Positions 38,371 to 47,723 of a stretch of DNA of 64,000 nucleotides are shown here, piece after piece. The translations under genes and the position numbers were made by a program. Each line of letters opens with the position of its first letter. The stretch's first letter is position 1. The notes under the pieces were generated by a model, which saw nothing but the letters and a program-made list of their open reading frames with translations, was not told the origin of the DNA and ran no database searches. Source of the DNA: JAMQKA01 sp034521835 (GTDB lineage Bacteria > Bacteroidota > Rhodothermia > Balneolales > Balneolaceae); assembly GCA_034521835.1 (NCBI GenBank), contig JAXHMA010000004.1:496001-560000 (forward strand), in the 5' to 3' direction.

Positions 38371-38404
38371 ATACAGTTCAGTAGGGTATACAGTTCAGTA
38401 GGGT
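38371..38404 (+). repeat. 17-bp tandem duplication
   Basis: Two exact adjacent copies of ATACAGTTCAGTAGGGT upstream of the YceI gene. This is a small recent duplication or a pair of binding sites. Confidence 0.6.
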
Positions 38405-38531
38405 GTTTGTAAGCGCCTTTAAGTTTTACAGTCAAGCAAGATTGTGATCTCGCTGAATCCTCCAAATGAAGTAAGTCTTCAAATACATGATTGCAGATAT
38501 CGAGATAGTTAATCAAATAAAGGTCAAATCC

Positions 38532-39086
38532 ATGCTTAAAACGTTATCACAAGCCGTAATTATACTGTTACTAATAACACCGTATCTGGCTGATGGACAG
38601 TCGTTTAAAACGGAAAGCGGGCATGCTGAGTTTCAGTCCGAGGTTCCCCTGCACACTTTTACTGGCACTTCGGATCACCTGGTGGGGCTAATCAACCTGG
38701 AAGATTCCACAGTCGATTTTTATATCGATTTAAACACCCTGGAAACCGGGATAAGCAAGCGGGATAAAGACATGAAAAGCACACTTGAAACGGACAATTA
38801 TCCATTCGCCGAATTCTTTGGCAAGTTGGTCTCTGATTTTGATCCCAAAGACAACGCTCCACAGCCCGTTACCGTAAAAGGAGAATTCAAAATTCATGGA
38901 ATCAGCAGGGAAGTTGAGATCGACGGGACCCTTCAGAATACAGATGAGGGACTTAAAGTCCAGGCCTCATGGACACTCAATATTGAGAACTATGATATTG
39001 AACCTCCCGGTATCCTCTTTTACCGGGTAGATAAAAACCAGGATATTGAAATTGAAGCCGTGCTAACCAAAACCGAAGAATCCTAA
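38532..39086 (+). CDS. YceI-family lipocalin-like periplasmic protein
   Basis: 184 aa from ATG 38532 (MLKTLSQAVIILLLITPYLA, signal peptide with DGQ cleavage). The YceI fold shows SGHAEFQSEVPLHTFTGTSD, then VDFYIDLNTLETGISKRDKD and VTVKGEFKIHGISREVEIDG. These proteins bind isoprenoid or lipid molecules in a beta-barrel. The upstream in-frame ATG (38487) would put 15 polar residues before the signal, so the inner start is preferred. Five bases before the DUF5777 gene, same operon. Confidence 0.85.
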   Translation: MLKTLSQAVIILLLITPYLADGQSFKTESGHAEFQSEVPLHTFTGTSDHLVGLINLEDSTVDFYIDLNTLETGISKRDKDMKSTLETDNYPFAEFFGKLVSDFDPKDNAPQPVTVKGEFKIHGISREVEIDGTLQNTDEGLKVQASWTLNIENYDIEPPGILFYRVDKNQDIEIEAVLTKTEES

Positions 39087-39091
39087 TTGAT

Positions 39092-39940
39092 ATGATTAAG
39101 AAAATAGTAGTAACAGCATTTGTGTTTTGTTTTATGACCTCCATCGCCTTCTCCCAGATGGAGAGGGAGCGAGTTGCCCCGGAAGGCCCTGTTGAAGAGA
39201 TGTTTTGGGCCCCCAATATTGTGGGAATGAGTACCGTTCAGAGTCTCCCGAAAAACAACCTGAATGTTACCATCATGCACAATTTTGGAGTTATGAATGA
39301 TGACATATTCCATAATTTTTTCGGGATGGACTTTGGAGCAACAGTACGATTAGGAATAGACTACGGCATCACCGAAAGATGGTCAGTGGGCGTAGGTCGA
39401 ACGCTGCTGCACAGGCTGTATGATTTCAGAACCAAATATGCACTACTCAAGCAAACTGAATCCAACTCTATTCCTGTCAGTATTTCTATTAAAGGAGATT
39501 TGGGGATCAACTCAAGTCAAAACGGATTCATGTTTGAGGACCGTCTTAATTATTTTTCATCGATTATGATTGCGCGGAAGTTAACCGATGCATTAACTCT
39601 CCAGCTTAGCCCCATGTATGCTCACTTTAATACCCCACGAGATCAGTTACAAGACTTTTACGCCATCGGAATTGGTGGAGAATATCGCCTGTCTCGCCGT
39701 TGGGCTATCATCGCCGAATACTATCCAGTCCTCGGAGACCGGCCGTCAGGTACGAAAGATGCTGTTGCTGTTGGTGTCAATATTGAAACCGGGGGGCATG
39801 TTTTCCAACTATTTCTGAAGTCCTCGAACTGGCATACCGAACAGCACATTCTTGCACAAAACCGGGATGATTTCTGGAATGGAGATATACGATTCGGATT
39901 TAATGTAAATCGGATCTTTAGGATCGATAAATCAAATTAG
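39092..39940 (+). CDS. DUF5777 beta-barrel protein
   Basis: 282 aa. Signal peptide KKIVVTAFVFCFMTSIAFSQ is followed by barrel-like text such as LGIDYGITERWSVGVGRTLL and FYAIGIGGEYRLSRRWAIIA, and near the end DIRFGFNVNRIFRIDK. The DUF5777 family is often found with cytochrome c and YceI genes in Bacteroidota-like genomes, as here. Function unknown; outer membrane location likely. Cotranscribed with YceI. Confidence 0.8.
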   Translation: MIKKIVVTAFVFCFMTSIAFSQMERERVAPEGPVEEMFWAPNIVGMSTVQSLPKNNLNVTIMHNFGVMNDDIFHNFFGMDFGATVRLGIDYGITERWSVGVGRTLLHRLYDFRTKYALLKQTESNSIPVSISIKGDLGINSSQNGFMFEDRLNYFSSIMIARKLTDALTLQLSPMYAHFNTPRDQLQDFYAIGIGGEYRLSRRWAIIAEYYPVLGDRPSGTKDAVAVGVNIETGGHVFQLFLKSSNWHTEQHILAQNRDDFWNGDIRFGFNVNRIFRIDKSN

Positions 39941-40181
39941 TAGCTTGTCGGAGGTAGCTAACACGGATTTCTCGCAAGTATTTCTGGTTATTGTTGTAAT
40001 AATAATATTCAAGGACTTATAAATATTTTTTCGCCATCAAATTCACAACAGTGTGTACATCGCTGCGAAATTCCTCCCTCTGCTGCGTTGACCCACCATC
40101 ACCTGCTCAATCTATTCAGGCAGGTTTCCGCACCGATGGTGGTTTCGCCTTGCAGAAAAATATATTTCTTGGAATAAAGGG
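39941..40181. other. Convergent intergenic region
   Basis: No gene. Two short imperfect inverted stretches (around 40100-40150) could end convergent transcripts. Confidence 0.3.
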
Positions 40182-41467
40182 CTAGTCCATTCTGGGATTC
40201 ACAATATTATTGTAAATCGAACCAAAGGTATAGCTCACCCCGATTGTTGCGTTCATAGAATAGTCGGTTGCCAGCGCTCTCTGCCGCAAGAAAATCTCTT
40301 CTTCCGTCAAATCCTTTTTAGAAAGCGATAGCTGGTCGTTGATAAGTGAGTACTGAAATCCAAGATTTACGGAGAGACCTCGGTACACCCGAAACTCAAT
40401 CGAGGTTTCAAATTCGAGACGATTTTTGCTAACGTCATGCATATAATGGCTTCCCTGGAGCGAAGCTTCTATTGATCCCCAAGTTTCGGTTATTTCCAAT
40501 ATGGCTTCCAGTTCCTGCTCCACGAGCTGCTCCTCTGTTTTATTAAAGATTGTAGTATCACGATACTGTTGAAAGGAAGGGGAGATCCTGTATTGAATAC
40601 GCAGCTCACGCCGATTGTATTCCCTATACGGAAATATATTATACTCCAGCGTGGGGCTCGCTCCGGCCTCAAGCTGAATATTATCATAAGTTGAAGAGGC
40701 AACCTGCGAAGTTAAACCGGCTGACCAATGTTCACCGAGACTTTTCGCGGCAAATCCCGTAAACGACTTGCTGGTCGAGGTGCTGATAATATTTTCCTTG
40801 TCATCAAATTCAAATTTCTCTCTCTCAATGTCATAATCCATCTGCAGGTCTATCTTCCACTCCGGGGTTACATGTGTGGCATCAAAATCCCATGCAATAT
40901 CATAGGATTTCTCACGCTCTTCCCGTCATAATCACCTTGAACATCTATTTCAAAAACCCAGTTATTCCATCCATCACGATCTTTTTGCGGAGACTCCATA
41001 TCTGATTGATTAAAATTGAGATCAAATTGATTGATCAGTGAGCTATTTTTCAGGTAGGGAAATAGTCCAAGCTTGATATATCGTAACAGCCCGGCCCGTT
41101 CTTCGTTGTCGGTATCTGATTTGACCGAAATGTACAAAAGAGTATCCGTTTCAGTTTGCAACTCGTTCTTCCCAATAAATTTGAGTGTATACTCCTCGCC
41201 ACCACTCGCAGTTCCGGCATCCGTTATTAACAGATGTATATCGGCATCACTGGGATTTCTGACAAAGTTGACAAAGTTAATTTCAGACCGAAGATAATCC
41301 TCGTAGCAGCCTGAGCAATCCAGGTATATATTTAGTAGCCCCTGATTACCCGTATCACGGACGTTGTCTTGTGCCGCCAGTTGACTTATGCTGGTAAGCA
41401 ATACCAAAATACCCGTTAACAGAATAATTCTGTGCCGTTGCTTGCTACTTATCACATAATATTTCAT
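40182..41467 (-). CDS. Exported beta-barrel protein, frameshifted
   Basis: Start MKYYVISSKQRHRIILLTGI has a signal peptide ending LAAQD. The first part has LLNIYLDCSGCYEDYLRSEI and LFPYLKNSSLINQFDLNF. The text changes frame at about 40915, then continues to outer-membrane-like strands (YRISPSFQQYRDTTIFNKTE, LSVNLGFQYSLINDQLSL) ending NIVNPRMD. Together about 430 aa. The CSGC motif in the periplasmic part is notable. No named family recognised. It is divergent from the LytS gene, so it may be a target of that system. Confidence 0.65.
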
Positions 41468-41725
41468 ATACATCACCTGTCATAAATAATCCTATTTCTT
41501 TTGAAGCCTTAAGTAATTGAGAAATAACGAGGTGTCAGAAAATATTCGACCAACAAAGAATGATGAGGAGCTATAAAGAGCGTATTTAGTCAAAGAGCAC
41601 GTTCGTAGATCGGGAAATGTCGTTCATACCAGCAAAGCTGTTGTTCATCCTTTCCTTTATCGATTTATCATAAATTAAAGTATTATTTATCCTCTGATGT
41701 GAGACCAGAAAATCAACGATATAGC

Positions 41726-42766
41726 ATGCAGATCAAACAACGGCTAAAAGATATTTTTTTTAGTGAAATAAGCATTTTCATCTTCTTGTGGGGACTCTAC
41801 CTGGTAGTACCGGTCGAGCTGGATATGAGTGAGGATGATTTTGACCTGGAATTTAACGAGATAGCTATGATCTGCTATTATATGTTGCTCGTGGGGATAA
41901 ATAATTTTATTCTCATCCCGCGCTACCTCTCAAAAGGCCATCCCTACCTGTACCTGGGGCTCATTCTTGCCAAACTTGCGCTATTTAGCTTTTTAGATGA
42001 TACAATGATGGAGTTTCTTTTCCAGGGAGACAGTGATCTGAGCTGGGCATTCTCGGGCGTACGCAACTCATTTGTTCAACTGGGCATCCTAACCATCTTT
42101 TTCGGGAGCTTTAAACTGGTATGGGATTACCAAACCCAGAAACAGAGGATGAATGCACTGGAAAAAGAGCGCGTTGAAAGCGAGCTAAAATTTCTGAAAT
42201 CACAGATTAATCCCCACGTGCTGTTTAACCACCTGAACAGCATATATTACTACACGATGGAAAATTCTGAAAAAGTGCCGGAAATGGTGCTCAAACTCTC
42301 CGATGTAATGCGCTATATGCTGTACGAGGCTAATGAACGTTTTGTACCGCTGGAAAAAGAGATAGAGTATATTGAGAATTTCATTGAGCTGGAGAAGATT
42401 CGGCATGAGGGACGGGGACGGGTAATATTCAATGTTGAAGGACCGATTGATGGAAAACGTATTGCTCCGCTGCTGTTGATCTCCTTCATTGAAAACAGCT
42501 TTAAACACAGCCACCAGACAAAGACAGATGACATCCTGATAGTCATAAACATCGGTGTAGAGGGTGATTGGCTGAATTTTACCGCCGTCAATAACTGGTC
42601 CCAGACCGACCAGGAAAAACTGGAAGGAGAGTCGGGCATCGGGCTGCCCAATGTCAGAAAACGGCTTGCCCTGCTGTACCCGGATCGGCATTCACTGCAA
42701 ATCAATAAGGATGGTGAGCTGTTTATTGTTCATATGCGAATAAAATTGGATCATGGAAAAGATTAA
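41726..42766 (+). CDS. LytS-type sensor histidine kinase
   Basis: About 346 aa. Four membrane segments fill the first 130 residues (IFIFLWGLYLVVPVEL, MICYYMLLVGINNFILI and others). A coiled-coil linker (QKQRMNALEKERVESELKFL) leads to the His_kinase box KSQINPHVLFNHLNSIYYY, with the phospho-accepting histidine in NPH. The ATPase N box is LLISFIENSFKHS, and GIGLPNVRKRL is the G box. ATG 41726 (MQIKQRLKDIFF) is used; a GTG at 41699 is possible. It overlaps the response regulator by 14 bases. Confidence 0.85.
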   Translation: MQIKQRLKDIFFSEISIFIFLWGLYLVVPVELDMSEDDFDLEFNEIAMICYYMLLVGINNFILIPRYLSKGHPYLYLGLILAKLALFSFLDDTMMEFLFQGDSDLSWAFSGVRNSFVQLGILTIFFGSFKLVWDYQTQKQRMNALEKERVESELKFLKSQINPHVLFNHLNSIYYYTMENSEKVPEMVLKLSDVMRYMLYEANERFVPLEKEIEYIENFIELEKIRHEGRGRVIFNVEGPIDGKRIAPLLLISFIENSFKHSHQTKTDDILIVINIGVEGDWLNFTAVNNWSQTDQEKLEGESGIGLPNVRKRLALLYPDRHSLQINKDGELFIVHMRIKLDHGKD

Positions 42767-43473
42767 GTGTCTCATACTTGAAGATGAAAAACCGGCCCAG
42801 GGCGTACTGAAAAAGTATATCGACGACGTCCCATACCTCGAACTAACCGCCGTTCATGCAAATCCGCTGGATGCGATGGAGCTGCTACAGTCGAAATCGG
42901 TTGACCTTATTTTTTTGGATATCAACCTGCCCAAAATATCGGGGCTCGAATTTTTTGAAATCCCTCAATGATCCTCCCGAAGTTATTATTACCACTGCAT
43001 ACTCCGAATATGCCCTGGAGGGCTTTGAGCTCAATGTAGCAGATTACCTGCTGAAACCCATTTCGTTTGAGCGGTTTCTTAAAGCGGTTTCGTCTCTAAA
43101 AACGGGAACCCAACAGGTCGAAAAACCGGAAGAAGTCACTCACGTGACTGCTGATACCCAGTCATTTACGTTTGAAAAGGCGGATAACGTAATTTATAAA
43201 ATCGATTATCATAAAATAAGATATATCGAATCAGACCGTGATTACGTACGACTTTTTATGCAAGAACGTAAGCTCATGTTCCGCCAGTCTCTAAAATATT
43301 GGGAAGAAATTTTGCCTGAGCGCAACTTTGCGAGAGTACACAAATCATACATACTTAACATAGCACGGATCTCACAAATAGTGGGTAATCGTATTTATCT
43401 GGGAGAAGATGTAGTCCCGATCGGACGCAGTTACAAGGATGACTTCATTAACAAAATTGAGGAATACAATTGA
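42753..43473 (+). CDS. LytTR-family response regulator, frameshifted in the receiver
   Basis: First frame MEKIKCLILEDEKPAQGVLK is the receiver start (acidic pair LEDE), with LIFLDINLPKISGLEF carrying the phospho-aspartate. A T-run of six where five is expected (about 42955) shifts the frame. The next text is LNDPPEVIITTAYSEYALEG, YLLKPISFERFLKAV, then the LytTR DNA-binding domain (IRYIESDRDYVRLFM, ERNFARVHKSYILN). The receiver and LytTR are otherwise complete. A homopolymer error is likely. Partner of the LytS kinase just upstream. Confidence 0.85.
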
Positions 43474-44071
43474 CCTAGGAGTCTGATAGAAGTAGAAAAT
43501 TGTAATAAAAATGACAGTTTAGCTCAGATTTTGAATTCTTTTAAGGCGAATAACCCACATTCTGAAATAAAAGTAGTTAGATCTATTTGAGTTCCAACAA
43601 ACCGCCCGCCGTACTGTACAGGCAGGGTTGACGAGGGATGCCCGGGCGTTGGCCTGCCGAACCGGTATGCTTCGACAAATGGCCAACTGTTTATACTGAT
43701 CACCGGGATCCAAATTACACTACTTGGCCGGTCCATGGACGTTTTTTTGAATACGGAGCTAAAAGCTGTTGAAATAGTGGAAACGGTGTGGATTCATTCC
43801 CGAACTGATAAGGACCTAAAAGTTGCTTTCGAATAGGCTGTCGGTATACGCTGCGGCTATTCCAAGTACGCTGCACATAATAACAATACCAGATATATAA
43901 CCAAGACCACAGAAGAGCATGAAGTCTTACCTGATTTTTTTAACCAATTGTGAAGATAGTAGTAGATGAGAAATATTTAGTGAAGGCTTTGAATTACCTG
44001 CCGTTTGTGGCGGTGGTTGATTTTTTGGGTACAAAGAAGAAATAATGGGCTAAATCAATCATATATACCCC
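43474..44071. other. Stretch without an intact gene
   Basis: About 600 bases. Plus-strand 43590-43820 has protein-like text (GRVDEGCPGVGLPNRYASTN) without a recognised domain, probably a remnant. Ends at the IS5 left flank. Confidence 0.35.
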
Positions 44072-44075
44072 TTAG

Positions 44076-45258
44076 TGGTTTATTTTAGGCCGAAAAACCG
44101 GCCTCAGCGGCCTTTTCGGCCGCTCCCAGACATACTCCACCCATCAGGTGGCCGCTGCCGGAGTCACGTTAGGTTCTTTTTTGGCCCAGCTGATAGAGCG
44201 TTCAATATTCCAGCAAATCGCACCCATAATGAATCGGGCCTTGTTGCGGAGCTTGGTTTTGGCGGTGGCCCAGCGCATCCCATAGCGATTCTTGATCGCC
44301 GCAAAGGGATGTTCTCCGTATCGCCGCACCCGCCGATGGCGGCGGTTGCGCGCTTTCTGGGACTCACTCAGCGGGGTGTTCCGATAGGCCTTCTCCAAGA
44401 TCCCATAGTAGATCCCGTCCTGGCGGCACTGGGTTTTGAGCTCCTTGCTGGGGTAGGCTTTATCACCGAAAATGGCCCGCTCGTCGCCCGACAGCAGCTC
44501 CTCCAGCTGGGTGCTGTCATGCGGAGAAGCCGCCGTAAAGCTCAGGGTTCGGATCAGCTTGCTGCCCACATCCACCCCAATATGACCCTTGTAGCCAAAA
44601 TAGTGGGTGCCGCCTTTTTGGGTCGAGTCGGCATCGGTGTCGATCTGAGCAGACGGATTTTGCTGTAATTCTTGACGCTTCTCGTCGCTCAGCGGCCGTC
44701 CGGCCGATTCGATAATCGTCGCATCGACCACGGTGCCCCGCTTCAGCATCAGCCCTTTGGCCTCCAGTTGCCGGTTGATCTCGACAAACAGCTGCTCGTC
44801 GAGCCCGGCCTCGGCCAGGGCCTCGCGGAATCGCCAGAAGGTGGAAAAGTCCGGAACCTTTTGGTCCAGAGGCAGCCCGGCAAACCGGCGAAAGCTCAGC
44901 CGGTCGATGAGCTGATCCTCCAACTGCTCATCGCTAAGCTGGTAGAGGTGACCCAGAAATAACCCACGGATCATCCACCGGACCGGCTTGCGGGGCTTGC
45001 CGCCCTGTGGGCCGGTCTTGTCGATGCGCCGGCCAATCTCATAGAGCGGCTCCCAGTCGATCCATTCGGCAATTTCGGTCAGGCGCTCGGTCGAGCGGCT
45101 GACTTGGCCTGATCCGGTAGCCCACTGGTCCAGAATGCTAAGTTGTTGACGCTTATCCGACATAAGAAGAACCCATTGGGGTGAAAAATTGACGATGTTC
45201 AATCAAATCTACCGGTTTTGGGAAAAACCCCAAAATCAGGGGGTTCTGCAAAGCTCCC
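44076..45258 (-). mobile_element. IS5-like insertion sequence
   Basis: Bounds are set by TTAG on both flanks (44072-44075 and 45259-45262), the YTAR-type target duplication expected for IS5 relatives. The terminal inverted repeats are weak by eye, so the ends are provisional. One transposase gene fills the element, with GC content above its neighbours. A short inverted region (GGCCGAAAAACCGGCC, GGCCTTTTCGGCC) lies near the left end. Confidence 0.55.
44144..45163 (-). CDS. IS5-family transposase
   Basis: About 339 aa from ATG 45163 (MSDKRQQLSILDQWATGSGQ). N-terminal DUF772-type region LSDEQLEDQLIDRLSFRRFA. DDE core: first Asp in RGTVVDATIIESAG, HYFGYKGHIGVDVG, second Asp in ERAIFGDKAYPSKE, and the Glu in RRYGEHPFAAIKNRYGMRWA. 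Complete and without stops, so probably active. It cuts and joins the ends of its own element. The upstream in-frame start at 45202 is non-ATG. Confidence 0.9.
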   Translation of the reverse strand: MSDKRQQLSILDQWATGSGQVSRSTERLTEIAEWIDWEPLYEIGRRIDKTGPQGGKPRKPVRWMIRGLFLGHLYQLSDEQLEDQLIDRLSFRRFAGLPLDQKVPDFSTFWRFREALAEAGLDEQLFVEINRQLEAKGLMLKRGTVVDATIIESAGRPLSDEKRQELQQNPSAQIDTDADSTQKGGTHYFGYKGHIGVDVGSKLIRTLSFTAASPHDSTQLEELLSGDERAIFGDKAYPSKELKTQCRQDGIYYGILEKAYRNTPLSESQKARNRRHRRVRRYGEHPFAAIKNRYGMRWATAKTKLRNKARFIMGAICWNIERSISWAKKEPNVTPAAAT

Positions 45259-45329
45259 TTAGTAAGAGAACCATCATTCATGTAGTCAAAGAATACCAAA
45301 ACTAACAGGAATAAATAGATTTTACTCTT

Positions 45330-45686
45330 ATGAACAAAGTAGCAGTTGTTGTTTTGGCCGGTACAGAATCTCACGAATCATTGGGACGAGTAGTCAACGC
45401 TCTGGAACTTGCCAAAGAGTTGCAAGAACACGACGACGAGGTAAAGATCGTCTTTGACGGGGCCGGCACCGAATGGATTCCAGAACTGGAAAATGAAGAA
45501 CACGATGCCCATCCGCTATACAATGCCGTAAAAGGGAATATCCACGGAGCCTGCCGGTTTTGTGCAAAAGCATTTGGGGTCTTCAAGGAGATAAAGAACA
45601 CCGATATAAATCTGCTGGATGAATATGACCAGCACCCAAGCCTACGGAATTTCATTGTAGATGGCTATAAAGTGGTAACTTTCTAA
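45330..45686 (+). CDS. DsrE-family protein
   Basis: 118 aa, complete. MNKVAVVVLAGTESHESLGR begins the DsrE-like alpha/beta fold, then VNALELAKELQEHDDEVKIV, and HGACRFCAKAFGVF carries a C-x2-C pair at the position where sulfur-relay members hold the active cysteine. It probably handles sulfane sulfur or a redox signal in the cytoplasm. It is monocistronic, just after the IS5 element; the insertion lies in its upstream region and may affect its promoter. Confidence 0.75.
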   Translation: MNKVAVVVLAGTESHESLGRVVNALELAKELQEHDDEVKIVFDGAGTEWIPELENEEHDAHPLYNAVKGNIHGACRFCAKAFGVFKEIKNTDINLLDEYDQHPSLRNFIVDGYKVVTF

Positions 45687-46459
45687 AAGCTAATCACCTT
45701 TAGTTTAAAAAGATTGGATCGGTTATTTATAACCCGGATTTGATCTCATGTGGTCCTTATTTTAGTACAAATATTCCTACAATTGATAACTTTGTAGGAG
45801 GTTGTTTTGCGCTGTCCCCTCCCAAATCACAGTATCGGGTATCGGCAGGCTGCCAATAATTAAACTGCTGAGAAAGGCTATAATAATGCCGCCAATGCTC
45901 CCCCGATAATATCCGCATGGCTTTACTTTAAGCTTACCGACAGTCCCATGTCGCTTGCCGGACTCTACTACGAAAAACGTTACCCCTTTCTTTGAGTAGA
46001 TTAGGCATTTAGTAAACTAAAAATATTCATGTTACCGCTCTTCTACTTAGCTCAATACATTTTGAACTCTATATATTCCCTATACATAAATAAAAATCAT
46101 TTATGTATGTATAAGAATTATATAATACCATCAGTACCATTTCAGATAGGATTCCCTACACTATTAGTTGGCATTTTTGGTGGTAATAATTTCAACTATA
46201 CAGGGAAAGTGAAGAATACCATAGGCAAGTCATTCGGAATTGGACTGTCCCACAGGTATCCCAGAACGATTTAAGGGTATTTGGGGGAGGGAATATTTAA
46301 AAAAAAGCCCCTAACGCTTTGAAGATCAGGTGTCAGCTTCCCAGAAAGTTGACAGGATTACCTGCCGGCATCCAAATCCCTCCTGCGGGTGGGCGGAAGC
46401 TATTGGATAAAAGAAAAACCGGGAAGACGAGATCACCTTCCCGGTATATTTAAATCTGC
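45687..46459. other. Long stretch without an intact gene
   Basis: Plus-strand 45875-45995 reads NNAANAPPIISAWLYFKLTD then MSLAGLYYEKRYPFL, with membrane-protein-like composition and no start, probably the tail of a lost permease. 46350-46400 contains CCAAATCCCTCCTGCGGGTG, related to sequence at about 47108. Otherwise nothing recognised. Confidence 0.35.
46412..46446 (-). terminator. Rho-independent terminator of the HbpS-like gene
   Basis: On the minus strand ACCGGGAAG and CTTCCCGGT enclose a 10-base loop and are followed by TTTTTCTTTT. It lies 15 bases after the stop at 46460. Confidence 0.8.
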
Positions 46460-46861
46460 TTATTTCAATGTATCAACACCGGCCTGGGCTACCGTGTGAT
46501 CATTATCCACGGTACTGCCCAATACGCCAATGGCCCCGATAACTTCTCCACCCTCGGTTTCGATGGGAATGCCGCCAGGAAACGATATTAAACCATCATT
46601 CGAATGTTCAATTCCGTATAGTGATCCGCCGGGCTGAGACAGCTCCCCGATATCGCCCGAATTCATATCAAAATAGCGGGCCGTTTTCGCTTTTTTAATG
46701 GCAATATCTATGGAACCCAGCCACGCCCCGTCGATACGTGCGAACGCTTTTAAATTAGCCCCGGCGTCAACGATGGCAATATTCATTTTCACGTCTAATT
46801 CCTTGGCTTTTTCTTTTGCTGCTTCAATAGCGTTTTCTGCTTGCGTTAGTGATATATCCAT
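46460..46861 (-). CDS. GlcG/HbpS-type heme-binding protein
   Basis: 133 aa. The DUF336 (GlcG/HbpS/PduO-like) fold shows VKMNIAIVDAGANLKAFARI, DIAIKKAKTARYF, then SFPGGIPIETEGGEVIGAIG and VAQAGVDTL. Members bind heme or cobalamin. It is soluble and complete, ending in a strong terminator. No operon partners. Confidence 0.8.
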   Translation of the reverse strand: MDISLTQAENAIEAAKEKAKELDVKMNIAIVDAGANLKAFARIDGAWLGSIDIAIKKAKTARYFDMNSGDIGELSQPGGSLYGIEHSNDGLISFPGGIPIETEGGEVIGAIGVLGSTVDNDHTVAQAGVDTLK

Positions 46862-47160
46862 AATGCGGTCAATTTTAATGATTATTAATTGATACAGCTC
46901 AAATGGTAATGGGAAGGTATTCGTTTCTTTGCCTCGCGGATTGATACCCGAAGATACTCAATGAGCGGGCCCCTCCTTTTTAAGGACCCTGCTACCTCTG
47001 GGTTACTTCGGTTTAAGCCAGTGATAATTCCTTTCTGATTGGCTGTCACTTTTTTGTGATCGTCGCTACCGGCACCCTTCGGGATCGCTTACGGATTGCT
47101 CAGTGACTTCCAAACTTCTCCTGCGCGTGGGCCGAAGCCACCTACTTTACCTGGGCCCGG
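46862..47160. other. Intergenic stretch with a diverged repeat word
   Basis: CCAAACTTCTCCTGCGCGTG followed by GGCCGAAGCC (about 47108-47138) resembles CCAAATCCCTCCTGCGGGTG with GGCGGAAGC at about 46370. Possibly pieces of one old repeat. Confidence 0.3.
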
Positions 47161-47481
47161 TCATGTATCAGCCAGCTGCGGGAATAACTTCGGCAACTTT
47201 TTAATCTGCTGCCATCCTTCTCCTTTTTGAACTTGTTCGACCTCGATATCCTCGAAATAATCATCAAGCACGGCAGCTCGTTCTTCGGCCAGCGGAGGAC
47301 TGCAGTAATCCTCCTCTTCCCAAACAGCAATACCAGTTTGGCGCAGACGAGCATTTCGCAGCCCGTGCGTTAGTGCCTTTCCAAAGGGTCGCAGATGCAG
47401 AAAAGCATCCTTTTCCAACTGCTCGAAGAGCTCAACCAGCCCTTCTTTTTTAGGTCGGGCTTTTACCAGATAGTATGCCAT
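47161..47481 (-). CDS. Conserved-looking hypothetical protein, 106 aa
   Basis: Complete, starting MAYYLVKARPKKEGLVELFE, with charge and hydrophobic pattern of a small alpha/beta protein, and ending KLPKLFPQLADT. One cysteine (EEDYCSPPLAEERA). The acidic C-terminal half (LDDYFEDIEVEQVQKGE) suggests an interaction surface. No domain recognised. It stands alone. Confidence 0.6.
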   Translation of the reverse strand: MAYYLVKARPKKEGLVELFEQLEKDAFLHLRPFGKALTHGLRNARLRQTGIAVWEEEDYCSPPLAEERAAVLDDYFEDIEVEQVQKGEGWQQIKKLPKLFPQLADT

Positions 47482-47723
47482 GAGAACTCCTGTTTTTATC
47501 TTCTCTGGTTGAGAATATATGTGTCCTTAACATACGCAAAGACCAGCTCTACTCCAGGACGCCACCGGATGTTTAGGTAAATGTTCATTTCAGAACGTGT
47601 GCGTCCGAGCACACAGGTATCGCTTTTTATTAACACTTTTTGCCTTTTCGGTGCGAATTTTGTCACTTACAAATCAATCGGATCATGTTGCCGCTTCTTC
47701 ACGGGCGTCAGTCTGAGTAACTA

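Noticed and set aside
43524..43736. Minus-strand open frame of 70 codons
   Set aside because: The opposite strand has more protein-like text and neither has a domain; treated as decayed DNA.
46029..46274. Plus-strand open frame of 81 codons
   Set aside because: No ribosome binding site, AT-driven composition, no recognisable family.
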